A stretch of DNA of 64,000 nt from Certhia americana. Taxonomy: Eukaryota > Chordata > Aves > Passeriformes > Certhiidae. Location: NCBI GenBank assembly GCA_018697195.1, contig CM031878.1, forward strand, positions 41,249,504 through 41,313,503. Direction: 5' to 3'. The notes under the pieces were generated by a model. The model was not told where the DNA came from, did not search any database, and was given only the letters and a program-made list of their open reading frames with translations. Each line of letters starts with the position of its first letter. Positions within the stretch are counted from its first letter, which is position 1. Position numbers and translations under genes: made by a program. This document shows positions 1-11,776 of this stretch, one piece after another.

Positions 1-2925
1 GTATTCAGAGGTAATGCTGTTTGAATTTTTGAGAAGGTAGAGTGCAGTCAAGATCTATAAGTCTGAGGTGTTTTGCATTACCTGTGGCACATAGTCTAAA
101 TGAAGTTAGGGGATTATCTCTGTAAGAGCTGCAGCATCCAGGTCTGACTTAACATATGGCCTACTTAGCCATAGGCATATTCCCATATATGTATGTATAT
201 GTGCACTAAAGAGAGAATAACATTCAAATTCTACTCTGGACATTTTGTAAAATTCCTCAAGAAAGGGCATCCCGATGTCTCTGCAAAATTCTATTTTTGG
301 AAAATGTTATTTAGCTTTTCAATGTCACAGGGGAACAGCTTGGTTCCTTTGGCTTCATGACTCAGACACTCGGCTTCAAGCGACATGATTGAAGGGCAGA
401 GTGAAATATGTTGCTTACCTAACATGAAAAGAAGTAGTCTTCCATTTTTTCACTTGCTCATCTGCCAAGTGAGGATTTGAATAGCCTGCAAATCAACCAA
501 GCGGAGGCATGAAGACCACCCAGATCACCCCATGGTTAATAACATCTCTGTGATTCAACCCATATACTTTGTGGCTGAGGAGATGGATCACTGGTCTCTG
601 AGCAGCTTCTGAGAGCTCTCAGCTCAAATATACCACATCTTTCTTTGGAAGAACAGTGGCATGCAATTGGTTTGTTCTTTGCTGAATTCCAAGTCCAAAT
701 CTGCAGCCTTCATTCCAAGTTTAACAAGGTCATGTGGTATTTTGGATGTGTAACAACAAAAATTTAGTTGGAAAATCAAAGAAAATTAAAAACAGCTTGT
801 TACACTCAAATATTCAACAATTATATGTTGATATATAATACGTAATAATACACAGTATTATAATGTATATATATAAAATACTCCATAATGTACAGTTAAT
901 AAAATAGGAGAGAACATGCAGAAACCCCAAGGAAATTTAAATCACAGGGAAAATACAGTGGAGGATGGCTAGACTCTGGAATAGATTTCAAGAAGCCACC
1001 CACTCTTTTTCTCAGGACAAAATCACTGTCTCTGTCATTCTCTACAATTTTGGGGTTTTTTTTAATTTTAGACAAGATAAGGCAAACATCAAACACCAGT
1101 AGTGGTGATTCCACAGCCTCTCCAGGCAATCTATCCCTGAACTTCACTATCTCTGCTTAATGCCTTGCCTAAGACTTTTAACCCTTCCTTTGATTCTGTT
1201 CCTTCATGTCTTAACCAAAAGGGACAAGAAAATGAGTATAAATCAATTTAGAGAAATTACACTGTGTTTTGAACGAGAGGCAGCAAATAGCCTTTCTTTA
1301 TAAGGTCATTGTAAGTAGTTCTGGTTTACAGCTATGGGTTTTTCCCTTTTCTTTTCTTTTAGGGCCAAATTAATTTTCACATGCTGGCAAAATTGTCTGC
1401 TTAATAAAACCCATTAATAAAAGTAAATCCATATAAAGATGTGAAGTTGTGTACTGAAATCTTTTCTGAACCTATTTAGTAGTGTTCCTGTTGGAGGTCT
1501 GAATCAGTAAGATTGCCTAGAGGCATGCTGGGTTCTTCAATGCCAATGCCTTGTTTTATACTCTTTTCTGTAAGGATATATGCTGAAGTTTTTAGATGTA
1601 TTCTGGTTTGGCCAAACAGTTCCTCTCAGGCAATAGGAGTTTTACCACTGATTAATTTGAGAGCTTTTAAGAAAATACTGGTAAGAAATTGATTTCTAAG
1701 TGCAGGCTGTGGCATCACTGTGTCACATTGCCAAAAAGAAAACAGTTCCTAAGCAGCATACAGTAATTTTGCAGAAGTTATGGTTTTGACAGTGGTCTTC
1801 TATTCCCATGGGAGGACATTAGTCACTGCGGATGGCCACATTCAGTTTCTGCCACAATATCCAATACAAAGACACATTTGCAGAAGCCAAAAGGCAGATC
1901 TGCTGCAGGGGATGAACTCTCATAGCTTCACCAACTTCCACTGGGCAGCAGTGAGTTCCATAAATTAAGAAACTTGTTCCCAAACATCTGCATGCCTGAT
2001 TTCCTTCACTGTTTACAGAAATACTCTCCACTAAATATGCAGGCTGGTGTCAGCTCTTTTTGGATATGTTCCTGAGCATCTTATAGCTGTTCAGCTTGGC
2101 ATGATTATAAACATTTCAGTACTGCTAGTAAGTACAGAACAGCCAGATCTTTAGCAACTGATTTTAGAAAACAAAACCCTTATGCTTTACAATCATGTTA
2201 GTTCTACACTGAAAAGAATAAATTTAAAGTGGAATTACTACAGTTTGTATGGGACAGTTATAGCAAGTAAATGGTGTGATATAAGTTTTGACATGGGTTT
2301 GATAGTTTGAAGTGGTCTGTATATATCAGATTTTAATATATAGATATCCAATGAAGACTAATAATGTTTATACAAAGACTTGACATTTGTCTTTTATGGA
2401 GATCCCACTCAAAGATTTAAACTATGGAGCAAAGGTAAGACTGCAAGATAGGACTGCCTGTCCATGCGTAAAACTGAACAGTTCAAATTTTGTAGAAGAA
2501 AATTCTGCACGTCACAAACACTCAGGCTGATGCTGCAAGGCTCAAAGCACTTGGAGACTATGCTTGCCATAGCTTCCTGACAGAAATTTTCTCACACCAC
2601 CTGACTCTACCAACCACATGAAAGTTTGATGGGGCAGGATACAATCTGCTGCCAATCCCTGATCTATAGAAACATGGAAGTACACATCCAACTTACCACT
2701 CATGATCACATCATGTGCAATGTCAAGCCTCTTACACAACCCAACCTGAGTTTGAGTTTTGCAAGAACTGATTTTTCTTCATGTGATATTGTAAATGCAA
2801 CATATCCATCACCTGTATTGCACAATATTTTCCCTTACCTGAGATAAGGAAAAACAGACACTAAATAGGCCATTTTTCAGAAGTGTATGTGTCTTCCTTT
2901 CTCTTCTCCATGACTTAATGCTTAA
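1..2925. other. AT-rich unique DNA, no gene recognised
   Basis: I see no exon, RNA gene or named repeat here. The stretch at about 820-890 is almost pure A/T with alternating TA steps. Open frames are short (at most about 83 codons), overlap on both strands and have no recognisable domain, as expected by chance in AT-rich vertebrate DNA. Confidence 0.6.
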
Positions 2926-2976
2926 TTTGGATATGTGCCCCTAGACTTTCCAAAAGTCTAGAGGCACATATCCAAA
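2926..2976. repeat. 24-bp-arm inverted repeat with 3-nt loop
   Basis: The left arm (2926-2949) and right arm (2953-2976) are reverse complements over 24 positions with one mismatch, separated by only CCA. The core reads GGATATGTGCC on the left and GGCACATATCC on the right. The loop is too short for a typical microRNA precursor. The form fits a local template-switch (quasi-palindrome) mutation or a DNA hairpin. The repeat itself is directly visible; its origin is inferred. Confidence 0.9.
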
Positions 2977-5311
2977 ACCCCACAGCTCTGATACACTTTT
3001 CTAAGCAAACAGCTCCACTTTATTTTTCTTCAGCCTATCGTCTCTGCTCAGCTGGAGCAGAATGTGGCCTTGAGTCTTACCTCCCATCTCTGGGTGTGAT
3101 TCATCATCAGTGTTGAAAGGTACTGTCAATACAGCTTTGATTTCTATTTCATTCCCTGTCTGACACATTTACAATGGCAAAACCTCTAGATGCCAGATCA
3201 ATTTGGCAAAAAGCCAGTAATTGCTAACACAGCCAAAAGAAAATACTTTATATAAAAATAAAACTTCCCTGTTGTATTAACAGAAGTCCTGGAAAATTCA
3301 TTGGAAATTTCATTTTTCCTTAGTTTCATTACAGAACCCCTGTTTGACCACTGAAGGCAGCCAGATGCTCACATACAACCTCCCATCTCCAAGGAGAATC
3401 CCAGGCCTCATGCCCATGCCGTGCTGTTGCAATGGCATGGGACAGCACATGCCCAGGAGGCCCTGTTCCCCCAAGCTGTGCTGCCAGAACCCATACTGGG
3501 CTTGGCAGCTAAGGGAGGGAATGCCCCAAAAACCTTGACAGCATTGGTGACCCATGGGAAGCTCTGCCATCCTCCCAGGTATTCACAGCAACAGTCAATA
3601 GAAGGCCAGGTCTAACAGTGTGTTTATTACATTAACTTGCAAGGTTTAGTAAACGTGCTACAAAGAAGGACCTGCTGCAAAATAAAAGGGATATGTTTAG
3701 CTTGGTTTAGCTTGGTAGGGCTTCTCTTTAAATTCAGACAGTAGTTCCAAAGCCAGACTAATCTTTGGGACTACCACAGTTCTGAGCAATATTAGAGCTA
3801 TAGACTTTGGTAGTTTCACTAACATGCTTGTTCACACATCCTTAAGGGTTTTTTGCAACCCTGAGCTCCAATAGCTGACTCAACCAAGGCATCAGTTTAT
3901 ATCTATTTGCCTTATTTATGACATCCCACAGCTCAGCCAGCTGGTGGGAAAATGGCTTTTGAAATACATCTTCACGAAGGATAGGTGTAGAAGGGTGGCT
4001 GAAAGCCATAGAAACTTAGAAGGTCATGTAAGTTTATGTCATAACATCTCTGACAAAATCTAGTTATTTATAAACCCACAGACAGAATTAAGAAAGAATC
4101 TTATTGATACTGTGTAGTAGAGATTTGTAGCTAAGTAGCTAAGATTTGATGAATAGTATCATTGGAAAGGTTCCAGACATAATTTGCTTAGTAAAAATAT
4201 GGAACAACCAGTGAATCTCCTTCCATGGTAACATTCTCTTTTACTGCCTGAAATCATCAGGACTTCCTCCCAGGATACCAGAACAAGGCAGTTTCTGGTC
4301 CATGGCTATTCTGTGCTGCTCCCTCTGCCCAGGTCTTAGTCACTACTCTTACTCAAAAGGCAGCAAACCATGCAGTTACCATGTAACCATAAACTTCAGT
4401 GGTCTTCTATCAAATTACCCATAATTTGCCATCAGGCTTCTCCTTTCCAGGTGTAATCAGGACTCTCTTCTAAAGTAATCAAATTAATTACCTTCACCAA
4501 TAATGTGAGAAGTTTTCTAATTAACCTTCTCCACAGCACAAATAAAACATCTTTCTCGTTCTGTCCCCATAATCCCTGCCCAAGAGGACTTCAGCAGCAT
4601 CCTGAGCAGGTACACCTGGGGAGAAACATTGAGCACCTTATTATAATTAATATTTTATGACACTTTAAAGGAGATCTCTTGACTAATGGTATTAACTGCC
4701 ATGAGCTAAGTGTTATGGAGAGCTAGAGGAAAGCTACATTTTGCCCCAGGGAATACTGTTTACTTTTGCTGAGCAGCAGGGGTATCCTATGGGAACCTTG
4801 CTTATAAGGAGCAAAAATCAGAAGAGCAGCCACATAATCTCTTGTCATTTGTCAATTAACAAATCACACTTGGATGTTGTTCCTTAAGCCAGAAACAAAT
4901 TAGAGATGTGCAAGACAGTTTGGGAAGAGCCAGCTAGCAGTGCCCTAGGGCACCTGTCCATCTCCCTATCCATCATCCTCTCTCCCAAGTGACGTATTGC
5001 CATTTTTTTAACTCTCCTCTGGTTTGGAAATGTTTGCATCAGTTCTCTTCAAGAAGGAAGGCCGGGAGTGGAAAGGGAAGTACAAGCATATCACTTCTAC
5101 TGTGAAGTTGTTTCAAGATATGAAGGAACTTCCAGGCCCTGTCTCTTAGTTTTAAGTCTGGAAGAGGTTGAGAATCTGGCAGATACCCAAGTGTGGCTAC
5201 TACACAGTTGCTCCAGGTGCATCCACTATGCCAGCTTCATCCAGTCATTGGCACACAGGTGTATGGATTCCAGTTAACATTTCCACACTTAGCAGTACAG
5301 GAAAAAGAAAG
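2977..5311. other. Unique DNA, no gene recognised
   Basis: No exon, RNA gene or recognisable transposable element was found. A slightly more GC-rich patch at about 3340-3560 is open on both strands (64-86 codons). It is rich in Gly, Cys, Pro and Met with no domain, so I do not call it coding. There is a small direct repeat of TTTAGCTTGG at about 3695-3715. Confidence 0.55.
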
Positions 5312-5442
5312 GAAAGGAACCTATTCCATAGACACACCCAGATGAATGTGAAGATCAGTGAGTACAGGAAAAAAATTATTTTACTTCAGTCCTCACTGAT
5401 CTTCACATTCATCTGGGTGTACCTATGGAATAGGTTCCTTTC
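5312..5442. repeat. 51-bp-arm inverted repeat with 29-nt spacer
   Basis: Positions 5312-5362 and 5392-5442 are reverse complements over 51 bp with only two adjacent mismatches (AC at 5332-5333 against the complement of AC at 5421-5422). The spacer 5363-5391 is A/T-rich. The 13-mer AGTACAGGAAAAA occurs at 5294-5306 and again at 5361-5373, bracketing the left arm as a direct repeat. A transcript from either strand would fold into one long, almost perfect stem. It could be a template-switch duplication, a tiny foldback element, or a hairpin RNA source; I recognise no known transposon terminus in it. Confidence 0.92.
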
Positions 5443-7449
5443 TAGTCCATTGCAGAAGACTCTGTCTACCTTAGCCCCTATGTACAGACAGCACTGTAAG
5501 TCCAGTCAGATCCCAGGTACCAGCTCTCCTTGTGTTGTGTAAGTTTGCATGTAAGCAAAACTGACTTCAACATCATAACCCTACTAGGCTAAGTTTGCCC
5601 AAGCTTAGAGCATCTCCAACCTCTGAGCAAGGGCAGCACCTGGAGCCTTTGATCTAACAGTTGCGTAAGTTCCCACATTTGCATGACAATGGAGGCGATG
5701 GAGTTTTCTCCAACACGGGGATTCTACAGAAGATTTCTATTCCCTGAGTCATTAGCACTGTAAGCTGCAACCATAACTATGAAATAAATTAATCTGCTGA
5801 ATTATTTTGAGAGTATGCTTCCCCCACACACACCTTACATCTAAGGCCAAAGTAAACTAGCTTGTAAGAAATACTGTTAATACTTCACAGTAAAGAGAGG
5901 TACAATTTTTCAAGGAAGTAATGGCAGCTTTCCCTGTGGCTGAATGAAAAAATAATGCTACTTGCCTAGGGAACAACCTTGAAAGAACCAGTGTCTTACA
6001 TGCAAAGATGAAAAAATATTGTGTAAGATGCAGCTGTTCATTCACAGCTGTGTAAAATTTAATGATATTGTGTAGACTATGGCTGCTAATGTAAACTGTA
6101 AATAATTCATTGGAAGCAATTTATGTGAAGGGACCTTCCAAAGGTCTTGTGTGGTTTTTTCCCCTAGTCAGTGACACTGACTTAGACCAGAATAGCTGTG
6201 CATAGGCTTGAGGTTTACTGGGCTGAGGTAGTTAGGCCCAGAAAGAAGAACAACGAATTCTTGGTTTTCAAGGGTTTTAAGGATGGGGTTATTGGTGCAT
6301 TGCAATGCCCAACACCTTGTTGTCTCAGTAAGTCTATTTGATTTGGGGGTTTTTTCCACTTCTTTTCTAATAGGGAGAATCCTTGGAAGTCCTGCCAATT
6401 GCAGCTGCTTCATGCACACACTTGCAGCAGTGTCATCTCCTGTGTATCCACCCGTTTGCCATGGCAGTGAAAGCCAAGCCCTGGCCATACTGGCAGCACT
6501 GATAGCCCCAGGGATGCACTGTGGTCACCATAAAGTTGCTTCAATTTAGAATTTCTCCTTGCTGTTAATTACAAAGAACTGTTTCTCTCGCAAATCTTCA
6601 GCTTGTGGCTGTATTTGCCCTCCATCACCAACAAAAGAAGCTGCATGCTGGTTTTAGTTCTCCTTCCTGCTGTGGTATTCATAACTGATGGCAATTAACG
6701 CCTCTCTGGAGCACGCTTTATTCATATTTCTGTAGCTGTAAATACCACCCATTGTGCAGGCAGGGCAGCTCTCACCTCATCGTTGCCTACAACGTCTGGG
6801 GTCTGCATTTCATGGTCTGCATTTTATGGTCAGAGGAGAAACAGAAGGGGAGATTAGCTGTCCATGGTTAGTCGAGCCTTCCTTGTGGTGACCATTGAAA
6901 CTGTGTTCCTAAAACTGGAGGTTTTAACAGGAAAAAGAGGCATATTTCAAACAGATGTGGATATTTTAACTTCCTCTCTCTTCCAGAGCAATACGGCTTC
7001 AAGTTCTACCATCACCCCTGCCCATCTTTTTAACTAACAGAAGGAGTACAGAGCAGAAGTCAGCATACCAGTATTATTTATCTCTGAGACTGTGTTTGCC
7101 TTGTGGAGAGGCACCTCATTTTTCCTCTGTGCCTCAGCTTCCCCATAATCGCTGTTCAGGTTTCTCAAAGACTTTCCTGGCAAACGCAGATTTAAATATT
7201 GTGGTAAAGGCTCTCTGTTCACATTCACTGAAGAGCAAGCTGAGCAGGCTTATCTTGCAGATGGTGTTGTTGATCTGCCTTGACCTTGGTCATCCTCTTT
7301 CAACTTCAGTCACAGGCCTGAGTCCTTTTGTTTTCCCAAGAGGCCTCATTTCATATGCAGTCTTTATTTCTTAAGACATGTCACGACCAAAGTCCCAAGT
7401 GTACCAAGGTCAAAAATGACATTTTGAAAGCAAAAATACTTATTTTCCC
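5443..7449. other. Unique DNA, no gene recognised
   Basis: No family-level match was recognised. Open frames at 6168-6488 (minus) and 6283-6549 (plus) overlap each other and lack any domain. The DNA is ordinary AT-rich sequence with no low-complexity tract longer than about 10 nt. Confidence 0.55.
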
Positions 7450-7913
7450 TGACATGGTTTAGCCCCAGTAGGGAACTAAGCACCACACTGCCACTCACTT
7501 ACTGCACCCTAAACATCAGTGGGGTAGTGGAGGTGGGTTTACGTGAGAACAGTTTAATAATTGAAATAAAATATAGTAATAACATAAATATAACACTAAC
7601 TGTATTTAAAAGGGAGTCAACAGAAACAGAAAGAGAAATTGAAAACAAGAAAGACAAGTGACATGTAACTCAGTTGCTCACCAACTGACTGACGCCCAGC
7701 CTATCTCCCAGCAGAGATCAGCAGCTCCCAGACAACTTTCCCAGTTTACATTGGGCATAACATTCTACCAGTTCAGGCCAGCTGTATTTGACTTGGTTAG
7801 CACTACTTAGCAACAACCAAAACATAGATGTGTTATCAACATTATTATCATAATGAATTCAAACCACAGCTACTAAGAAGAAAATTAACTGTATCCCAGG
7901 TGAAACCAAAACA
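7450..7913 (-). mobile_element. Solo LTR of avian endogenous retrovirus (ERV)
   Basis: Read on the minus strand, the element begins TGTTTTGGTTTCACCTGGGA and continues through GTTAATTTTCTTCTTAGTAG. This is the diagnostic start of a high-copy avian LTR. Further in are ATGTTTTGGTTGTTGCTAAG, a TGCCCAATGTAAACTGGG block, and near 7550 a polyadenylation-type ATTAAACTGTTCTC stretch. It ends with GGGGCTAAACCATGTCA. TG...CA termini are present, its length of about 464 bp suits an LTR, and no gag, pol or env sequence flanks it, so it is a solo LTR left by recombination. I could not see a clear target-site duplication. The exact subfamily cannot be fixed by eye, but an ERVL-like or related avian class is likely. 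Confidence 0.82.
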
Positions 7914-8058
7914 TTCACTCATCATTTTAAGCCTCCTGCCTGTGAATAATGCATAGATTTATATTTTTTCCTTTCAAAAGGATAGCAAATGGATATTTGA
8001 TCCATTTTTAACCTTGTGAAACTTAATCACACATACCTTAAAAGCCCCTTTACACCCC

Positions 8059-8105
8059 GTTCTAAGGTTCATGAACCTTAGAACCCATTCTAAGGTTCAC
8101 GAACC
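8059..8105. repeat. Perfect 26-bp palindrome plus third copy
   Basis: Positions 8059-8084 form a perfect uninterrupted palindrome with half-site GTTCTAAGGTTCA. A further direct copy of the half-site plus extension lies at 8087-8105 (TTCTAAGGTTCACGAACC), 28 bp from the first and differing at two positions. The order is therefore forward, reverse, forward. It may be a template-switch product. The AGGTTCA half-sites also resemble nuclear-receptor-type elements (AGGTCA-like), but that is speculative. Confidence 0.9.
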
Positions 8106-9789
8106 AGACCTATTCTGTCAATTTTGGCAGGTCTGTCCCACATGTTCTCAGAAAGAGAGAACATCCCACCTGCCTCTGAACTGGCTTGTTGGCAGGATGA
8201 AAGTCCCTGCAGTCCTCTCCTTCCTTCCACGTTACATCCTCCTCATCCTCTGATGGTCCTTTCTGCCTCAGTCTGGAAAGTGGCTACTCAGATCCCTTGG
8301 GCTGTGGACTCAGCCAGGATCCCCACCTGCCCAGGCTGTGCCAGTACCTCTGTAGTAAGAATGCAGGAGGCAGCTGTATGGTAACCTCCTTTACTTGACA
8401 TCCAGGGTCATTCAGGAACTGGGACAAGTTTTAAAATTATGTTTATGTTTATGTATGTTTATATGTACTGAAAGCAACATAAGAAGAATTCTGGCTGGAG
8501 TATTAGGTATGCAGAAGCAGGCTAAGAGCCAGCAGGAGGAAGTAGAGGGAACCTATAGAGAGGTAGGAGAGTAAAGACTTTTCCATTCACTGTAATGAGC
8601 ATCCTCAGTGCTTTTCTGTCTGTGTATGGCTTAATTTCTAAAGCTAGAATTTTGGAAGGAACAGTAATAAACTATTAATCCTGGTTTACATATAAGTGTT
8701 TAAACTTAATATATGCAAAATATATGTAAAAACGAGGTGAAAGTGTATAAATCATTTGATAAGACTCAAATCATCAGACCACCCTCAAAATTTAAATATT
8801 TTTCACTTTATCAACACTGCTGAGCTATGTCACAGACTCAACATTTCTACCAGCAGAAAATTTAATTCTTTTAATTAGTTAGGAGGCATATCAAGAGAGC
8901 TTCAACTACAAATTCCTGGCATCTCAGATTATATGAAATCTTTATACACAAGTGTATCAGAAAAAAACAGTAAAAATTTGAACTGACATTATTTTGGTAT
9001 ATTATAGCACTTGAACCTACTGTGGGTGGTACTGACATTACAGGCAGAAAACAACCAGTTCAAGCCCAGATGTTGCACTCCTCACCAGGCACCCTTGCTT
9101 TGATTTTTCAGTAGTTTTAAAGGCGTAACTCAGCTTACAAGAAGTGCTAATGAAGCTCAGTGCAACGACCAGATTACATCTTGCATAGAATGAAGTACTG
9201 AACCTAATGGTGAAGAAAGGAAGAAAAGAAAGAGCAGGAGAAGGAAGGACACTTTCAGTCTTCAGACAACAAATTTGCAAAGAGAAACAAATGCTCTCCA
9301 TATGCCTGCTCAGAAAGACTGCCAGACTTCCTGCAACATGGGATTTATGTGAGAATGGTAAGCAACAGCCAGATACCAAGCAGGGGTCTAGAATGGGGAG
9401 TGTGTCCTGGTGAATGGCTCATTAAACACCAGACATAACAGCCTTTCTGGAGTTGGACAATGCATAGAAGAATACATAGAATTCCTGCCCTTATTCTGTT
9501 CCCTTCACAGACCTGATACTCTTTGCACTAGTATGGTGTTATTTCTTTGCCAGCATGGCCATGTCCTGAAATGCTGGTGCTTATCAGGGCAGGAAGCCTA
9601 TTTGCAGAATAGCAAAACTATTCTGGGAGGCAGGGGAGGCAGCAGAAATAGGAGCACCAGCTGACTAGTACAGCACCTATGAAGAAAAAGTCTATTACAA
9701 GGGAATAATTACAAAAGTGGAACAATTTAACATGAACAACTTAACACTTAATTCATAAAATTAGTGACAATATTCAGAAATGACAGCAA
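8106..9789. other. Unique DNA, no gene recognised
   Basis: This stretch has no identifiable exon or repeat family. The minus-strand frame 9038-9379 (113 codons) overlaps plus-strand frames and shows a hydrophobic, Ser-rich composition without a domain. I do not call it a gene. Confidence 0.55.
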
Positions 9790-9831
9790 GAACCAAATAT
9801 TTAGAAATAGGAACCAAATATTTAGAAATAG
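9790..9831. repeat. Perfect 21-bp tandem duplication
   Basis: The unit GAACCAAATATTTAGAAATA followed by G (21 bp) occurs twice head to tail, at 9790-9810 and 9811-9831, with no mismatches. It looks like a recent replication-slippage duplication. A CACACACACAC run follows at about 9840-9850. Confidence 0.92.
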
Positions 9832-9851
9832 GCTTGTAGTCACACACACAC

Positions 9852-10539
9852 AAAAAAAATCTTTCTGCGTGAGCAGCCCAATTAATTATTAACAGTGGAA
9901 TTGGGTCAGTAGTTGTGATTGTATTCCAGTGGCCTGTGGCTGACATTCATTGCTGTCTAGGCTATTGCAGATAGCCATGCACCAAACTGTTGTAAAAGGC
10001 CCAAAGATTCTAGCAGACCCAGAAATGAAGGGAAAAGAGGACATGCTTTTCACACAAATGCAGGGATCTCGTTTCCACTTCAGAAGGTCACCCTATGTGC
10101 CTCCAGAATTAAGCCCAACCAGGCTGCCTTTCCAGGAGGGCATGTAGTGGAGAAAGAACATGGATGTGAGGTTTGAGTTACTTGGCCATTAGCTGAGCCC
10201 TTGCTGCCATGGGCCACACAGAGTTCTGAGCTCTGCAAGCTGCCTTTGACTTTAGCACTGTTCCCAACAGGTGCAATACAGCACCTGCAAAGCCTGAGTG
10301 AGGCCCAGTGCTGCCGTTACTCACACACAACCTTGCACTGCCCTTTTCCTTGCACTTCCATGAGAAATATAAGCAATACGAGCAACTTCCATGTGCAAAA
10401 TGAGCAACTTCTATGAGCACTGCATACAAACCTGCCTACAGTGCATGTGGAGACATTCACACTCTCAAGGCTGATTATCCACACTGTTTAAAAAACACAC
10501 ACACATATTCACAAAATCCTTATTTTTCCCAAGTACTGT
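9852..10539. other. Unique DNA with short degenerate repeat
   Basis: No gene was recognised. At about 10375-10415 the phrase GAGCAACTTC(C/T)ATG occurs twice about 22 bp apart as a degenerate tandem pair. An ACACACACACA run lies near 10495. The rest is unremarkable. Confidence 0.55.
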
Positions 10540-10785
10540 ATTCAAATTAAATATTCATCTCCCTTAAAAACTAATTAAATCTTACTCTCTAGCAATTTGC
10601 AAATCTAAACAGCAAAGTAGAAAAATAATTAGCATAGTAAGAAGTAAGTTATTTCTCTGATAAGCTCATAAACCCTTTTAATTAAAGTCGCAATATTTTT
10701 AATTGCTAAAGGGAATATTTTGTTTATAATAGCAAACATTTCTAAGTTTTAATTTAAGTTTCAATCTAATATTTTGATAACTGAG
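10540..10785. promoter_or_regulatory. AT-rich homeobox-site cluster, possible enhancer
   Basis: Roughly 245 bp are dense in TAAT, ATTA and ATTTGCAAAT-like cores (for example CTAATTAAATC, AATTTGCAAATC, AATAATTAGC, TTTTAATTAAAG, TTTAATTGC). These are the DNA words bound by homeodomain and POU factors. It abuts a CTCF-like motif at 10792. Such clustering is typical of conserved vertebrate non-coding elements, but AT-rich DNA produces these words by chance, so the call is inferential. Confidence 0.25.
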
Positions 10786-10791
10786 AAATGG

Positions 10792-10805
10792 CCTCCAGGG
10801 GGCAA
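10792..10805 (+). promoter_or_regulatory. CTCF-like core motif
   Basis: CCTCCAGGGGGCAA fits the 14-position CTCF core consensus CCASYAGRKGGCRS at 12 positions, including the invariant AG and GGC. It lies in otherwise very AT-rich DNA, which makes a GGGGGC core stand out. CTCF organises chromatin loops in vertebrates. The match is seen directly; occupancy is unknown. Confidence 0.4.
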
Positions 10806-11157
10806 CAGCATCCACCAAACAAAATAATGTGCATTTCAACTTTATCAAAGGATTTCTTTGTATGTGTCTTCTTGGGATACAGGAAAGTTAAGTTAGCCTA
10901 TGAAAACTCTGACTAGCCTCCTGTGAGAAGACACTGAAGAAAGGAATCACCATTAATTAAAACTCCACTTATTAAAAAAGATATTAATCAAACTACAAGA
11001 GCACACTTCCAGTAACTTTATGCATGCAATCTAAAATTCCTAATAAAATGCATAAACAGGCATTATTTGTTATTTAAACTTTTGGACATGCTGTTTTGAA
11101 GACATCTGAAATATCTTGGAATCGGTGTTGGCAGCAACCTGTTGATGTGCAAAGGAC
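10806..11157. other. AT-rich unique DNA, no gene recognised
   Basis: I see no exon, RNA gene or named repeat in this stretch between the CTCF-like site and the GC-richer islet. Confidence 0.55.
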
Positions 11158-11776
11158 TTACGAAACCTCGGGGCTGAGAGAGCTGGCAGCCTGATAGAGG
11201 TCAGGGTGACAGCACCCCGTGAGCCCCAGCACAGGCAGAGCCAGGGCAGGGCCAACCACACGCACAGGCACGCTCAGCCCACACGCAAACACGAGTGCTG
11301 TAAGGTCACCCTGTCTGGTTCCCATGCTGGCTAGTCGGGATGACTGTCCCTGAGTGAGGAATACATCCACACACTCACACCATATGGATCCTTATAGCAC
11401 GTGGCTCCTGGAGCAACCGTGGGGAGGTGGGTCAGGGTCTCCCACAGAGCCTCTCCAGCAGCACACTAGCCTGCCCAGCCAGGCCGAGGAGTCACACATA
11501 ATCACATAATTAATCGCATCATCTACCAACGAGCACATCCAAGTTGTACGTGTTGGATGACAGGAAGCACGTGTCTCAGTGCTAGGCCACCAATGTTCAT
11601 CAATCAGAAAGGTTCTGAAAAATGGCCTTGAGATTCTGCCAGGGATACCTTTGAAACTGCCACTCCTGGGGAATTGATCACCAGGTGTTGCTGCTATCAG
11701 GCCACTACTTACTGGTAGCTTCCTGACAGTAACTTTGTAAAATGTTGCTATCCTTATTTCAAGTAACAGCCACATT
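11158..11776. other. GC-richer islet of unknown nature
   Basis: Base composition rises sharply compared with both flanks, especially at 11160-11470, with Pro/Ala/Ser-rich chance frames on the minus strand (11158-11370 and 11392-11775). It contains CA-rich phrases, several CpGs and CCCAGCC words. It could be a degraded transposable element, an old LTR or a weak CpG island. I recognise none of these specifically. The 127-codon minus frame has no visible domain. Confidence 0.35.
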
